64,000 nt of DNA, taken from Streptomyces avermitilis MA-4680 = NBRC 14893. GTDB taxonomy: Bacteria > Actinomycetota > Actinomycetes > Streptomycetales > Streptomycetaceae. Both the position numbers and the translations under genes were made by a program. Location: contig NC_003155.5 in NCBI RefSeq assembly GCF_000009765.2, positions 4,774,001-4,838,000 of the forward strand. The letters are read 5' to 3'. Of the stretch, positions 8,844 to 17,416 are shown in pieces. Under the pieces are notes generated by a model. The model saw only the letters and a program-made list of their open reading frames with translations. It ran no database searches and was not told where the DNA came from. Numbering within the stretch: the stretch's first letter is position 1; each line of letters starts with the position of its first letter.

Positions 8844-9797
8844 TCAGGCGTCCGGCGGCAGCGCCTTGCCCCGGCCCACCTGCGTCCGTACCGCCCCCAT
8901 GCTCGCCGCGATGACGAGCGCGATCGCGAGGGACTCCAGGACGGACAGCGACTGGTGCAGGACGAGGAAGCCCGCGGTCGCCGCGACGGCCGGCTCCAGG
9001 CTCATCAGGATGGCGAAGGTGGAGGCGGGCAGGCGGCGCAGGGCGAGCAGTTCGAGGGTGTAGGGGAGGACCGAGGACAGTACGGCCACGGCGGCGCCCA
9101 GCCCGAGCGTGGTCGGCGCCAGCAGCTTCGTACCGGACTCGGCGATCCCCAGCGGCACGAACAGCACCGCCGCGACCACCATCGCGAGCGCCAGCCCGTC
9201 GGCCTGCGGGAAGCGGCGGCCCGTGCGCGCGCTGAAGACGATGTACGCCGCCCACATGGCGCCCGCGGACACGGCGAAGGCGACGCCGACGGGGTCGAGG
9301 TCGCTGAAGCCGCCGCCGCCGAGCAGGAAGACGCCGCCGAGGGCGAGGCCCGCCCAGACGAGGTTCAGGGCGCGGCGGGAGACGATGACGGAGAGCGCGA
9401 GCGGGCCGAGCACCTCGAGCGTGACGGCGGGGCCCAGGGGGATGCGGGCGACCGACTGGTAGAAGAGGCCGTTCATCGCGGCCATCGTGATGCCGAAGAC
9501 GACGACGGTGCCCCAGTCGGCGCGCGAGTGCCCGCGCAGCCTGGGCCGGCACACCACCAGCAGCACGATCGCGGCCACGACCAGCCTCAGGGTGACGACG
9601 CCGAGCGCCCCGGCCCGCGGCATCAGGGTCACCGCGAGCGCGCCGCCGAACTGCACGGAGATGCCTCCGGCGAGGACCAGTCCGACGGGCCCGAGGGCGC
9701 CCCGGCGACCGGGGCCGCCGCCCGCCGTGGGTACGTGGTCCGTCGCGGGAACGACGGGAGGAGCCGCCGGGGACGGGACGGCGCTGGGGTTGTTCAC
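8844..9797 (-). CDS. EamA-family (DMT) transporter
   Basis: Ten-helix drug/metabolite transporter, probably an exporter of amino acids or small metabolites (RhtA-like). 317 residues from GTG 9795-9797, chosen because TGGAAGG sits at Shine-Dalgarno distance; another in-frame GTG at 9819-9821 would add eight residues. Two EamA repeats are visible: the first with GPVGLVLAGGISVQFGGALA and MAAMNGLFYQSVARIPLGPA, the second starting at FAVSAGAMWAAYIVFSARTG and ending LSVLESLAIALVIAASMGAV. The N-terminus before the first helix is Pro/Ala-rich. Monocistronic; the next gene in the same direction ends 147 bp upstream. Confidence 0.9.
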   Translation of the reverse strand: MNNPSAVPSPAAPPVVPATDHVPTAGGGPGRRGALGPVGLVLAGGISVQFGGALAVTLMPRAGALGVVTLRLVVAAIVLLVVCRPRLRGHSRADWGTVVVFGITMAAMNGLFYQSVARIPLGPAVTLEVLGPLALSVIVSRRALNLVWAGLALGGVFLLGGGGFSDLDPVGVAFAVSAGAMWAAYIVFSARTGRRFPQADGLALAMVVAAVLFVPLGIAESGTKLLAPTTLGLGAAVAVLSSVLPYTLELLALRRLPASTFAILMSLEPAVAATAGFLVLHQSLSVLESLAIALVIAASMGAVRTQVGRGKALPPDA

Positions 9798-9940
9798 GGG
9801 GCCTTCCAGGGGACTCAACACAGGGTTCGTTCATCACGCTGCACTGCTCAGTCCAGGGTAGTGGACTCCTGTCAGGCGTGTGAACCCTTTATGGGCCTGT
9901 CTCGAATGCCGAGAGCCCATGGTCCCGGGAGCCGGTGGCC

Positions 9941-12316
9941 TCAGACGCCGTGCCAGGGCACCTCGTCGCGGAAGAGGGGGCGACCGCCGGGGAGTGTGAC
10001 GGGGAAGTCGGACGGAACGTCGGCGGTGAATCCGTACGGGGGGCTGTGCGGGGAGTTGTACGGGGCGCTGTACGGGGGGTCCGTCGGGATTCCGCCTGCG
10101 GCTCCGTAGGAGGTTCCGAACGCGGCTTGGTTCGAGGTTCCGTACGCGACTTGGTCCGAGGTTCCGTACGCGACTTGGTCCGAGGTTCCGTACGCGTTCC
10201 CGTTTGCGGCATGGTGCGCGGTGCCGGGGACGGCTGCGTACGCGGTGCCGGGTGCCGCTTGGTACACGGTGCCGGGAACGGCTGCGTACGCGGTCCCGTG
10301 CCCGGCGCCGTACGCGGTACCGGGAACGGCGCCGGGTGCGGTACCGGGAACCGCCCCGGGCGTGGCGCCGTGCGCGGTCCCGTACGCGAACTGCTCGGCG
10401 CGCCCCTCCGGGCCCGTGAACAGCGGCAGTCGTAGCTCGCCCGTGTCCATGAGGGCGTTGTTCTGGGAGCGGTGCAGGCGGGCGTAGGCGCCCGCGCGGG
10501 ACAGGAGGTCGTCGTGGCGGCCCGTTTCCACGATGCGGCCGTGGTCGACGACCAGGATGCGGTCCGCGTCGGGGGCCAGGTTCAGATCGTGCGTGATCAT
10601 GATCGTCGTACGGCCCGCCATCAGGCGGCGCAGCGGCCTGACCACACGGCGGGCGGCCATCGCGTCCAGGCCCGTCGTCGGTTCGTCCAGGACCAGGACC
10701 GGCGCGTCACGCAGGATGGCCCGGGCGATGGCGAGGCGCTGGAGCTGGCCGCCGGACAGCCGGGCGGAGTTGGGGTCGACCCGGGTGTCGTATCCGTCGG
10801 GCAGCCCGGTGATGAACGCGTGCGCGTCGGCCGCCTTCGCCGCCTCGACGATCGCGTGCTCGCTGGCGCCGGGGCGGCCGCAGGCGATGTTCGCGCGAAC
10901 GGTGTCGTGCAGGACCAGGGTCTCCTGCGGCAGCAGCGTGACGTACTCGCGCAGTCGGGCCAGCGGGAACGCGTTCAGCGGTACGCCGTCCAGGAGGACG
11001 GAGCCCGCGTCCGGGTCGTAGAAGCGCAGGAGGAGTTTGGAGACCGTGGACTTGCCCGCACCGCTCGGGCCGGTGATGATCACCAGCTCGCCGGGGCGGA
11101 CCGCGAAGGACAGCCCTTCCAGGGCCGCCTTGTCCGCGCCCGGGTAGCGGAAGGAGACGTCCCGCACCTCCACCGAGCCGTCGGGGCGGCCGATGCTCTC
11201 CGACGTGCGCGCGGGGTCCGCCACCGCGGGCCGGACGTCGAGGATCTCGATCAGACGCTCGGCCCCCGCCGTGGCCGCCGTGACCGTGAGGCCGAGCTGG
11301 GCCAGGCCGCGGACGGGCGGGTAGAGATAGCCGAGGAAGGCGGCGAACGCGAGGAGCTGACCGAGCGTCATACGGCCGGTGGAGATCTCCCACACGCCGA
11401 GGCCGATCACCGCCAGCACGCACACCGTCTCGATGACCTGGACGAGTTGCTCGTACAGCTCGTTGAGGCGGGTCGAGCGGACCGCGGCCCGGAACCAGGC
11501 GCCCGCCTCCTGGTTCAGCCGCCGGCGTTCGGCGTCCCGGCGGTCATAGGCCTGGGTGAGGACGATGTTGCCGAGGGACTCCTCCACGACCGAGGTGATC
11601 GCGCCGTCGGCGACCCGGCCCTCGCGCGAGACGGACTTGATGCTGCCGGAGAAGCGTCGGGCCGCCAGCCAGAACAGCGGTGCGAGGACGAAGGTCGCCG
11701 CCGCCAGGTCCCAGCGCAGCCAGAACGCCGCCGCCGCGTAGAAGAGCGCGCTGAAGGCCGCGGACGCCGCGCCCACCATCGCGGACACGACCATCTGTTC
11801 GATCGCCTCGACGTCGGCGGTCAGCCTGGACAGCAGATCGCCCTGCCGGTGGCGTTGGAAGAAGTGCGGCGGCAGTTGCTGGACGTGGTCGAAAACGTGC
11901 TCGCGCAGCCGCATCACGAAGCGTTCCGTGGCCCATGCGGCGAGGGAGTTGCCCGCGAAGCCGACGGCCGCGCCGGCCACGGCGACGCCCAGCCACTGGG
12001 CGGCCGGGCTCCAGAACGCGTCCAGCGAACCCTGTTGCAGGGCGTGGTCGGTGAGGTCGCTGAAGAGCAGGATGGCGACGGTCTCGGTGAGCGCGTTCAG
12101 CACCGTGCACAGCCAGACGATCAGCAGAAAGCCCCGAAGCCCCTTGGTCATGGGCCAGAAGCGCCGGAAGGCGACGCGGGCGGGGATGGACGGGGTGTCG
12201 GGGTCCTGGCTCCCCTCGAAGTCACCGTCGCCGTCGCCGTCGCGGCCGCCGTCGCCGTGACCGTCGCCGTCTTCATAGTCCGCGTACGCGCCGTGTTCGC
12301 TTTGCTGCGGGTGCAT
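9941..12316 (-). CDS. ABC transporter, fused permease/ATPase with acidic N-terminus and repetitive C-terminal tail
   Basis: 791-residue type I ABC half-exporter. Residues 1-45 are strongly acidic with Asp-Gly repeats (DGDGHGDGGRDGDGDGD). Six transmembrane helices lie at about 60-360, then the nucleotide-binding domain: Walker A GPSGAGKS near 415, signature LSGGQ near 518, Walker B VLVLDEPT near 538, switch His in MITHD. After about residue 625 comes a 165-residue low-complexity tail with four 24-bp/8-residue repeats (AYGTSDQV type) and VPGTAYAA repeats, absent from normal exporters of about 600 residues. ATG 12314-12316 follows AGGAGGGG. It lies 182 bp downstream of the Pro/Lys-rich peptide gene, with a terminator hairpin between, which suggests it exports that peptide (inference). 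Confidence 0.92.
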   Translation of the reverse strand: MHPQQSEHGAYADYEDGDGHGDGGRDGDGDGDFEGSQDPDTPSIPARVAFRRFWPMTKGLRGFLLIVWLCTVLNALTETVAILLFSDLTDHALQQGSLDAFWSPAAQWLGVAVAGAAVGFAGNSLAAWATERFVMRLREHVFDHVQQLPPHFFQRHRQGDLLSRLTADVEAIEQMVVSAMVGAASAAFSALFYAAAAFWLRWDLAAATFVLAPLFWLAARRFSGSIKSVSREGRVADGAITSVVEESLGNIVLTQAYDRRDAERRRLNQEAGAWFRAAVRSTRLNELYEQLVQVIETVCVLAVIGLGVWEISTGRMTLGQLLAFAAFLGYLYPPVRGLAQLGLTVTAATAGAERLIEILDVRPAVADPARTSESIGRPDGSVEVRDVSFRYPGADKAALEGLSFAVRPGELVIITGPSGAGKSTVSKLLLRFYDPDAGSVLLDGVPLNAFPLARLREYVTLLPQETLVLHDTVRANIACGRPGASEHAIVEAAKAADAHAFITGLPDGYDTRVDPNSARLSGGQLQRLAIARAILRDAPVLVLDEPTTGLDAMAARRVVRPLRRLMAGRTTIMITHDLNLAPDADRILVVDHGRIVETGRHDDLLSRAGAYARLHRSQNNALMDTGELRLPLFTGPEGRAEQFAYGTAHGATPGAVPGTAPGAVPGTAYGAGHGTAYAAVPGTVYQAAPGTAYAAVPGTAHHAANGNAYGTSDQVAYGTSDQVAYGTSNQAAFGTSYGAAGGIPTDPPYSAPYNSPHSPPYGFTADVPSDFPVTLPGGRPLFRDEVPWHGV
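10110..10205. repeat. Four 24-bp direct repeats inside the ABC transporter tail
   Basis: GAGGTTCC recurs at 10110, 10134, 10158 and 10182, an exact 24-bp period with GTACGCGACTTGGTCC between the later copies. In the minus-strand frame each unit encodes eight residues of the type YGTSDQVA. The period is a multiple of three, so copy number can change without a frameshift. Confidence 0.9.
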
Positions 12317-12454
12317 GCGATACCCCTCCTATAACCGTGACCAAAGGCACGATGAATTCACCGGCCGGGTACCGGAATGCGGAATTACCACCCTCGCTCC
12401 ACATCTCGCTCCATATCGCCGCGGCTCGCCGGAATTACGGGAGGCGGCATGCGA

Positions 12455-12484
12455 AGAGGGCCGATGGTGCACCATCGGCCCTCT
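12455..12484 (-). terminator. 30-bp perfect palindrome between peptide gene and ABC transporter
   Basis: Arms AGAGGGCCGATGGT and ACCATCGGCCCTCT flank a central GC; every base pairs, and a TTTCTC run follows on the plus strand. On the minus-strand transcript it lies 14 bp after the peptide stop and about 140 bp before the transporter start. That is where a partial terminator would let the peptide mRNA exceed the exporter mRNA. Confidence 0.8.
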
Positions 12485-12498
12485 TTCTCACCGCTGGA

Positions 12499-12621
12499 TC
12501 ACTTGCCGTCGACCCTGGGCGGCTTCGGCGCGTGCTTCGGCTTCGGCTTGGGCTTCGGCGGGGGCGGGAGCAGCTTCGACTTGGGCTTCGGGGGCAGCGG
12601 GGCCAGCTTCTTGAAGCTCAT
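12499..12621 (-). CDS. 40-residue Pro/Lys-rich peptide
   Basis: Small gene from ATG 12619-12621, preceded by AAGGAG at ideal distance. The reading frame is open 43 codons further up, but no ribosome-binding site precedes that ATG. I count 14 Pro, 11 Lys, 1 Arg and 1 His against a single Asp and no Cys, Thr or Trp; the middle is a run of PPPPKPKPKPK type. This composition resembles proline-rich antimicrobial peptides, which enter cells and bind the ribosome, but there is no family match I can name. A perfect-palindrome terminator follows the stop and an ABC exporter follows that. Alternatives: a cell-wall- or nucleic-acid-binding micro-protein, or a leader peptide whose proline codons stall ribosomes to control the exporter. 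Confidence 0.6.
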   Translation of the reverse strand: MSFKKLAPLPPKPKSKLLPPPPKPKPKPKHAPKPPRVDGK

Positions 12622-12854
12622 TCCGACTCCTTGAGAGTTCGTAGTGCGTGGTGCGAACAGCTCGAATAGCTCGAATAGCTCGCGAGAATTCTTTACGCTT
12701 ACGGGCGGGGATTTCTGGTCGTCACCTGAGAAATCTTTTCCGCCTGACATCGAGAAACTTACACGGTTCTCATCTCACGGCGCAGCAAACAGCGGCTGTG
12801 AATAGCTGGGGAAATCCTGGGTGTTGGCCACGAAACCTGGGTGCTGGTTGTACG

Positions 12855-13994
12855 TCAGCGGCGCGCCATGTAGAGGTCGAGCGCCTTGTGCAGCAGGCGG
12901 TTCAGCGGGAAGTCCCATTCGCCCAGGTACTCCGCCGCCTCGCCGCCCGTACCGACCTTGAAGCGGAGCAGGCCGAGGAGGTGGTTGGAGTCCTCCAGGG
13001 TGTCCGTGATGCCCCGCAGGTCGTAGACCTCGGCGCCGCGCGCATGGGCGTCGGTCAGCATGCGCCACTGGACGGCGTTGTTGGGCTGGGCCTCGCGGCG
13101 ACGGCTCGTGGAGGCCCCGTAGGAGTACCAGACGTGGGTCCCGACCGTCAGCATCGTCGCGGCGGACAGCACTTCGCCCCCGTGGTGGGCGAGGTAGAGC
13201 CGCATCCGGTGGGGGTCCTCGGCGGTCAGCGCGGTCCACATGCGCTGGAAGTACGGGAGGGGGCGCGGGATGAAGCGGTCGCGTGCCGCGGTCTCGGTGT
13301 AGAGGGTGTAGAAGGCCGGCAGGTCGTGGTAGCCGCCCTGCACCACCTTCACGCCGGCCTTCTCGGCCTTCTTGATGTTGCGGCGCCACTGCTGGTTGAG
13401 GCCGCGGTGGAGGTCGTCCACGGTCCGTCCGGCCAGCGGGACCTGGAAGACCTAGCGCGGCTGTCCGGCCGCGAACCCGTCCTCGCCGGCCGGCTCGGTC
13501 TGCTGCCAGCCCATCCGGCGCAGCCGGTCCGCGACGTCGAAGGCGCGCGGCTCGTGGGCGGTCGCGGTCACGTCCCGCAGGCGGTGCGCGCCCGGGTCGG
13601 CGATCGCCGTCTTGACCGCGTCCGCGCTCCATCGCCGTACGACCACGGGCGGGCCCATCTTCACCGAGAACGCCCCGCGCGCCTTGAGGTACGCCAGCAT
13701 CGGGTCCAGCCAGCGGTCGAGGTCCGGCACGTACCAGTCGATGACCGGGCCCTCGGGGAGGTACGCGAGGTACCGCTTCAGCTTCGGCAGGGGCCGGAAC
13801 AGCACGAGCCCCGCCCCGACCAGCCGACCGCCCCGTGCGCCGCCGTCGCCCTCGTCGTACCAACCGAGGCTCTCCGCCCGCCAGTCCGGCTTCACATCAC
13901 CCCAGGAAGGCACCTGCATATGGCTGGCGGACGGGCGGGACGCGACGAACGCCAGATGTTCTTCACGGGTGATGGGCTGGACACGCAGGCTCAT
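12855..13994 (-). pseudogene. femX: FemX-type lipid II:glycine glycyltransferase interrupted by in-frame amber codon
   Basis: FemX adds the first glycine to the lipid II stem peptide in Streptomyces. The frame from ATG 13992-13994 to 12855 is 379 codons, full family length, but codon 181 (13452-13454) is TAG. Either side is perfectly conserved in character: GEDGFAAGQPR, stop, VFQVPLAGRT; relatives have Tyr (TAC/TAT) there, so one base change explains it. The first GNAT-like domain is upstream of the stop. The second domain and the coiled-coil arm (LNQQWRRNIKKAEKAG) are downstream and could restart at a GTG at 13419-13421. FemX is essential in S. coelicolor unless vanK substitutes, so this is a sequencing error, a recent lesion covered by a paralogue, or a readthrough site. 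Confidence 0.85.
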
Positions 13995-14124
13995 ACGGGG
14001 GTTCCTCGGAGAGTCGGGGGTGCTGGGCGCCGGGCGCCGGGCGCCGGTCGGGCTGCTCTTGCAGCACGACGAGACGGACGACCACACCCGCACCGCCGGT
14101 TCTCGCCCCTCCCCCCACCGCTCC

Positions 14125-17100
14125 TCATCTCTCCCCCGGCCCGCCCCCCGGCCCGCCCCCCGGTCCCTTCCCCAGCACGTCCCCCGGTGCCTCTCCCAGT
14201 CCCTCCGCCAGCACCTCCGCCACATGCCGTCCCCGTACGCCGCCCAGTTGCTCCAGCTGGGTGCGGCAGGAGAAGCCGTCCGCCAGCACGATCGTGTCGG
14301 CCGTGGACGCCCGTACCGCCGGAAGCAGTTGGTCCTCCGCGCAGGCCGTCGAGATGTCGTAGTGGCCCTTCTCGAAGCCGAAGTTGCCCGCCAGGCCGCA
14401 GCAGCCGCCGGTCAGTTCACCGGTGAGGCCCGCCGCCTCGCGCAGGCGGCGGTCCGCCGCGTCGCCCAGGACCGCGTGCTGGTGGCAGTGGGTCTGACCG
14501 GTCACCGGGCGGTCCAGTCGGGGCGGGGTCCAGGCGGGGGCGTGGCGCTCCAGTGCCTCCGCGAACGTCACCACCGCCGCCGCGAGCCGGGCCGCGCGCG
14601 GGTCGTCGTGCAGCAGCTCCGGGAGGTCGGTGCGCAGGGCGGCCGCACAGCTCGGCTCCAGGACGACGACGGGCAGGCCGGCGTCCAGGACCGGCTCCAT
14701 CAGGTCCAGCGTGCGGCGCAGCACGGTGCGGGCGCGGTCCAGTTGCCCCGTGGAGACGTAGGTGAGGCCGCAGCAGACGCGCCGGCGGCGGTGCGGCATG
14801 AACACGTTGAAGCCGGCCGGCGCCTTCGACACCCCGTCCATGACCGCGGGCGACTTCATGCGGAACGTGGGCGGCAGCAGGACCGCCAGCCCCGCCGCCT
14901 CCAGGACCCGTACGGCCGCGCGGCCCACAGCGGGTGAGAGGTGCTCGGTGAAGGTGTCGGGCCACAGCACGACGCTCTCCCGTCCGGCGCCCGGGACCCG
15001 CGTGCGCTCCCCCCGCTTCGCCTCCCGCACGAACGCCCGCACCCGGTCCCGGAACCTGCGCGACCACCACCGGCTGAACGTCTCCCGCGCCACCCGCGGA
15101 ATCCCCCGCTCGGGCGCGATCCCGCCCAGCCGCTTGGCCACGGCCGCCAACGGCCCTACGGAGGCGAGGGCGTTGACCACGGCCCCCGCCCGCGTCCGGG
15201 AGACCGCCGACAGCCACACCGGCAGCCACCCCATCGCGTAGTGGGCCGCGGGGCGCCGCCGGCCCTCGTAGTGGTGGTGCAGGAACTCGGCCTTGTACGT
15301 GGCCATGTCGACCCCGACCGGGCAGTCCGTCCGGCAGCCCTTGCAGGAGAGACAGAGGTCGAGCGCGTCCCGCACCTCAGCGGACCGCCAGCCGTCCGTG
15401 ATCACCTCGCCGGCCAGCATCTCGTGCAGCAACCGCGCCCGGCCGCGCGTGGAGTGCTCCTCCTCGCCCGTCGCCCGGAACGACGGGCACATGACGCCCG
15501 CCCCGGACACCGACGTCGTACGGCACTTCGCCACGCCCACGCATCTGCGCACCGCCGCCGAGAAGTCCCCGCCGTCGGCCGGGTAGCCGAACTCCACGTC
15601 CACCGGCTTCCTCGGCAGCACCGCGAACCGCAGGTTCTCGTCGAGGCGGGCGGGCCGCACGAGCATCCCCGGGTTGAGCAGACCGTCCGGGTCCCAGATG
15701 TCCTTCGTCCGCTCGAAGAGGGCGACCAGCTCCGGCCCGTACATCCTCGGCAGCAGCTCCGCCCGCGCCTGCCCGTCGCCGTGCTCGCCCGACAGCGATC
15801 CCCCGTGGGAGACGACCAGGTCGGCCAGCTCCTGCGAGAAGCGCCGGAAGCGGCCGATCCCGACCTCGGTCAGCAGGTCGAAGTCGATGCGGACGTGGAT
15901 GCAGCCGTCGCCGAAGTGGCCGTACGGCGTGCCGCGCAGGCCGTGTGCCGACATCAGGCCTCTGAAGTCCCGCAGATACGCGCCCAGCCGGGCCGGCTGC
16001 ACCGCGCAGTCCTCCCAGCCGGGCCAGGCCTCCGTGCCGTCCGGCATCCGGGTCGCCGTACCGCTCGCGTCCTCCCGGATGCGCCACAGCGCGTGCTGGC
16101 CGGCCGGATCGGTGACCACGAGGGCGTCCATGACGTCCGCCGCCCGCACGATCGCCTGCGCACGCGCGCGTGCCTCCGCCTCCGTCGCGCCGCCCGTCTC
16201 CACGAACAGCCAGGCACCGCCCCTCGGCAGATCGGCCGGGGAGGGCACCAGATCCGCCGCCATGCCCTCCACCGTCAGCGGCCCGTACGGCAGCAGTCCG
16301 GCCGCCGCGTCGGCCGCCGCGCCCTCGTCCGCGTACGCCAGCACGGCCAGCGCACGCGCGCGGGGGGCCTCGACGAGCCGGACGACCGCCTCCGTCAGCA
16401 CGCCCAGCGTGCCCTCGGAGCCGCAGAACGAACGGGCGACGTCCGCGCCCTTCTCGGGGAGCAGCGCGTCCAGCGCGTACCCGGAGATACGGCGCGGGAG
16501 CGCCGGGAATCCGGTCCGCAGGCGCGCCAACTCGCCGTCCACCAGGGGACGCAGCCCCTCGGGGGCGCCTGCCCAGTCCCGGCCCAGGGTCAGCCGCTGC
16601 CCGCGGCCGGTGATCACCTTCAGCTCGCGCACGCTGTCCGCCGTCGTGCCCCAGGCCACCGAGTGCGAACCGCACGAGTTGTTGCCGATCATCCCGCCGA
16701 GCGTGCAGCGGCCGTGGGTGGAGGGGTCCGGGCCGAAGCGCAGGCCGTGCGGGGCCGCCGCCTCCTGGAGCCGGTCGAGGACCACCCCCGGCTGCACCAC
16801 CGCCGTGCGCGCCGCCGGGTCCAGCGACACGATCCGGTTCATGTGCCGGGTGAAGTCGAGCACCACGCCCGTGCCCGTCGCCTGGCCGGCGATCGACGTG
16901 CCCCCGCCGCGCGGCACGACCGGCACCCCGTGCGCGCGGCACACGGAGAGCGCCGCCGCCACGTCGTCGGCGTCACGGGGGGCCACCACCCCGAGGGGCA
17001 CCCGGCGGTAGTTGGACGCGTCCATGGTGGTGAGCGCCCGCGCCGTCGCGTCGAAGGCGACCTCGCCGCGCACGGCCTCGCGCAGCGCCGCGTGCAGCGC

Positions 17101-17226
17101 CTCGCGCAGGGACGGCGCCGGCGCCGCGCGGTCCGGCTCGCCGCGTTCACCGCGTTCACCGCGATCCCCACGGCTCCTACGGTCCCTACGGCCCCCACGG
17201 TCACCATGGTCACCGAGTTGTGTCAT
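14125..17226 (-). CDS. FAD-binding oxidase fused to Fe-S (CCG-domain) subunit; D-2-hydroxyacid dehydrogenase type
   Basis: 1033-residue fusion of a GlcD-like flavoprotein and a GlpC/GlcF-like iron-sulfur protein, the architecture of YdiJ/D-2-hydroxyglutarate or D-lactate dehydrogenases. FAD_binding_4 at about 60-220 (VPRGGGTSIAGQATG, CTLGGMIGNNSCGSHS), FAD-oxidase C domain to about 530 (GHFGDGCIHVRIDFDLL, GSLSGEHGDGQAR), 4Fe-4S motif CLSCKGCRTDCPVG near 660, then CCG-type segments MPHRRRRVCCGL and TGGCCGLAGNFGFEKGH. ATG 17224-17226 is chosen. The first 35 residues are Arg/Gly/Asp-rich repeats (RGERGERGE) and the last 25 are Gly/Pro-rich, both low complexity. Membrane or quinone coupling is inferred from the family. 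Confidence 0.9.
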   Translation of the reverse strand: MTQLGDHGDRGGRRDRRSRGDRGERGERGEPDRAAPAPSLREALHAALREAVRGEVAFDATARALTTMDASNYRRVPLGVVAPRDADDVAAALSVCRAHGVPVVPRGGGTSIAGQATGTGVVLDFTRHMNRIVSLDPAARTAVVQPGVVLDRLQEAAAPHGLRFGPDPSTHGRCTLGGMIGNNSCGSHSVAWGTTADSVRELKVITGRGQRLTLGRDWAGAPEGLRPLVDGELARLRTGFPALPRRISGYALDALLPEKGADVARSFCGSEGTLGVLTEAVVRLVEAPRARALAVLAYADEGAAADAAAGLLPYGPLTVEGMAADLVPSPADLPRGGAWLFVETGGATEAEARARAQAIVRAADVMDALVVTDPAGQHALWRIREDASGTATRMPDGTEAWPGWEDCAVQPARLGAYLRDFRGLMSAHGLRGTPYGHFGDGCIHVRIDFDLLTEVGIGRFRRFSQELADLVVSHGGSLSGEHGDGQARAELLPRMYGPELVALFERTKDIWDPDGLLNPGMLVRPARLDENLRFAVLPRKPVDVEFGYPADGGDFSAAVRRCVGVAKCRTTSVSGAGVMCPSFRATGEEEHSTRGRARLLHEMLAGEVITDGWRSAEVRDALDLCLSCKGCRTDCPVGVDMATYKAEFLHHHYEGRRRPAAHYAMGWLPVWLSAVSRTRAGAVVNALASVGPLAAVAKRLGGIAPERGIPRVARETFSRWWSRRFRDRVRAFVREAKRGERTRVPGAGRESVVLWPDTFTEHLSPAVGRAAVRVLEAAGLAVLLPPTFRMKSPAVMDGVSKAPAGFNVFMPHRRRRVCCGLTYVSTGQLDRARTVLRRTLDLMEPVLDAGLPVVVLEPSCAAALRTDLPELLHDDPRAARLAAAVVTFAEALERHAPAWTPPRLDRPVTGQTHCHQHAVLGDAADRRLREAAGLTGELTGGCCGLAGNFGFEKGHYDISTACAEDQLLPAVRASTADTIVLADGFSCRTQLEQLGGVRGRHVAEVLAEGLGEAPGDVLGKGPGGGPGGGPGER

Positions 17227-17416
17227 GCCCCCAGGATGCATCCGACCACTGACAGTGACCACCGCCAACGCGGCGGACCGCTGCCCGGCCGGGCCCGATC
17301 GGATTAGGTGACCAGAATCAGAACCTCCCCAATTCGATCACCAACTCACATATAGTGACGGCAAATTGAGCACCAGGTGTCGACTCTCGCCCAGGACCCG
17401 ACCTAGGACACGATTC

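Noticed and set aside
12499..12750. 83-residue version of the Pro/Lys-rich peptide starting at 12750
   Set aside because: No ribosome-binding site at that ATG, whereas AAGGAG precedes the internal ATG at 12621.
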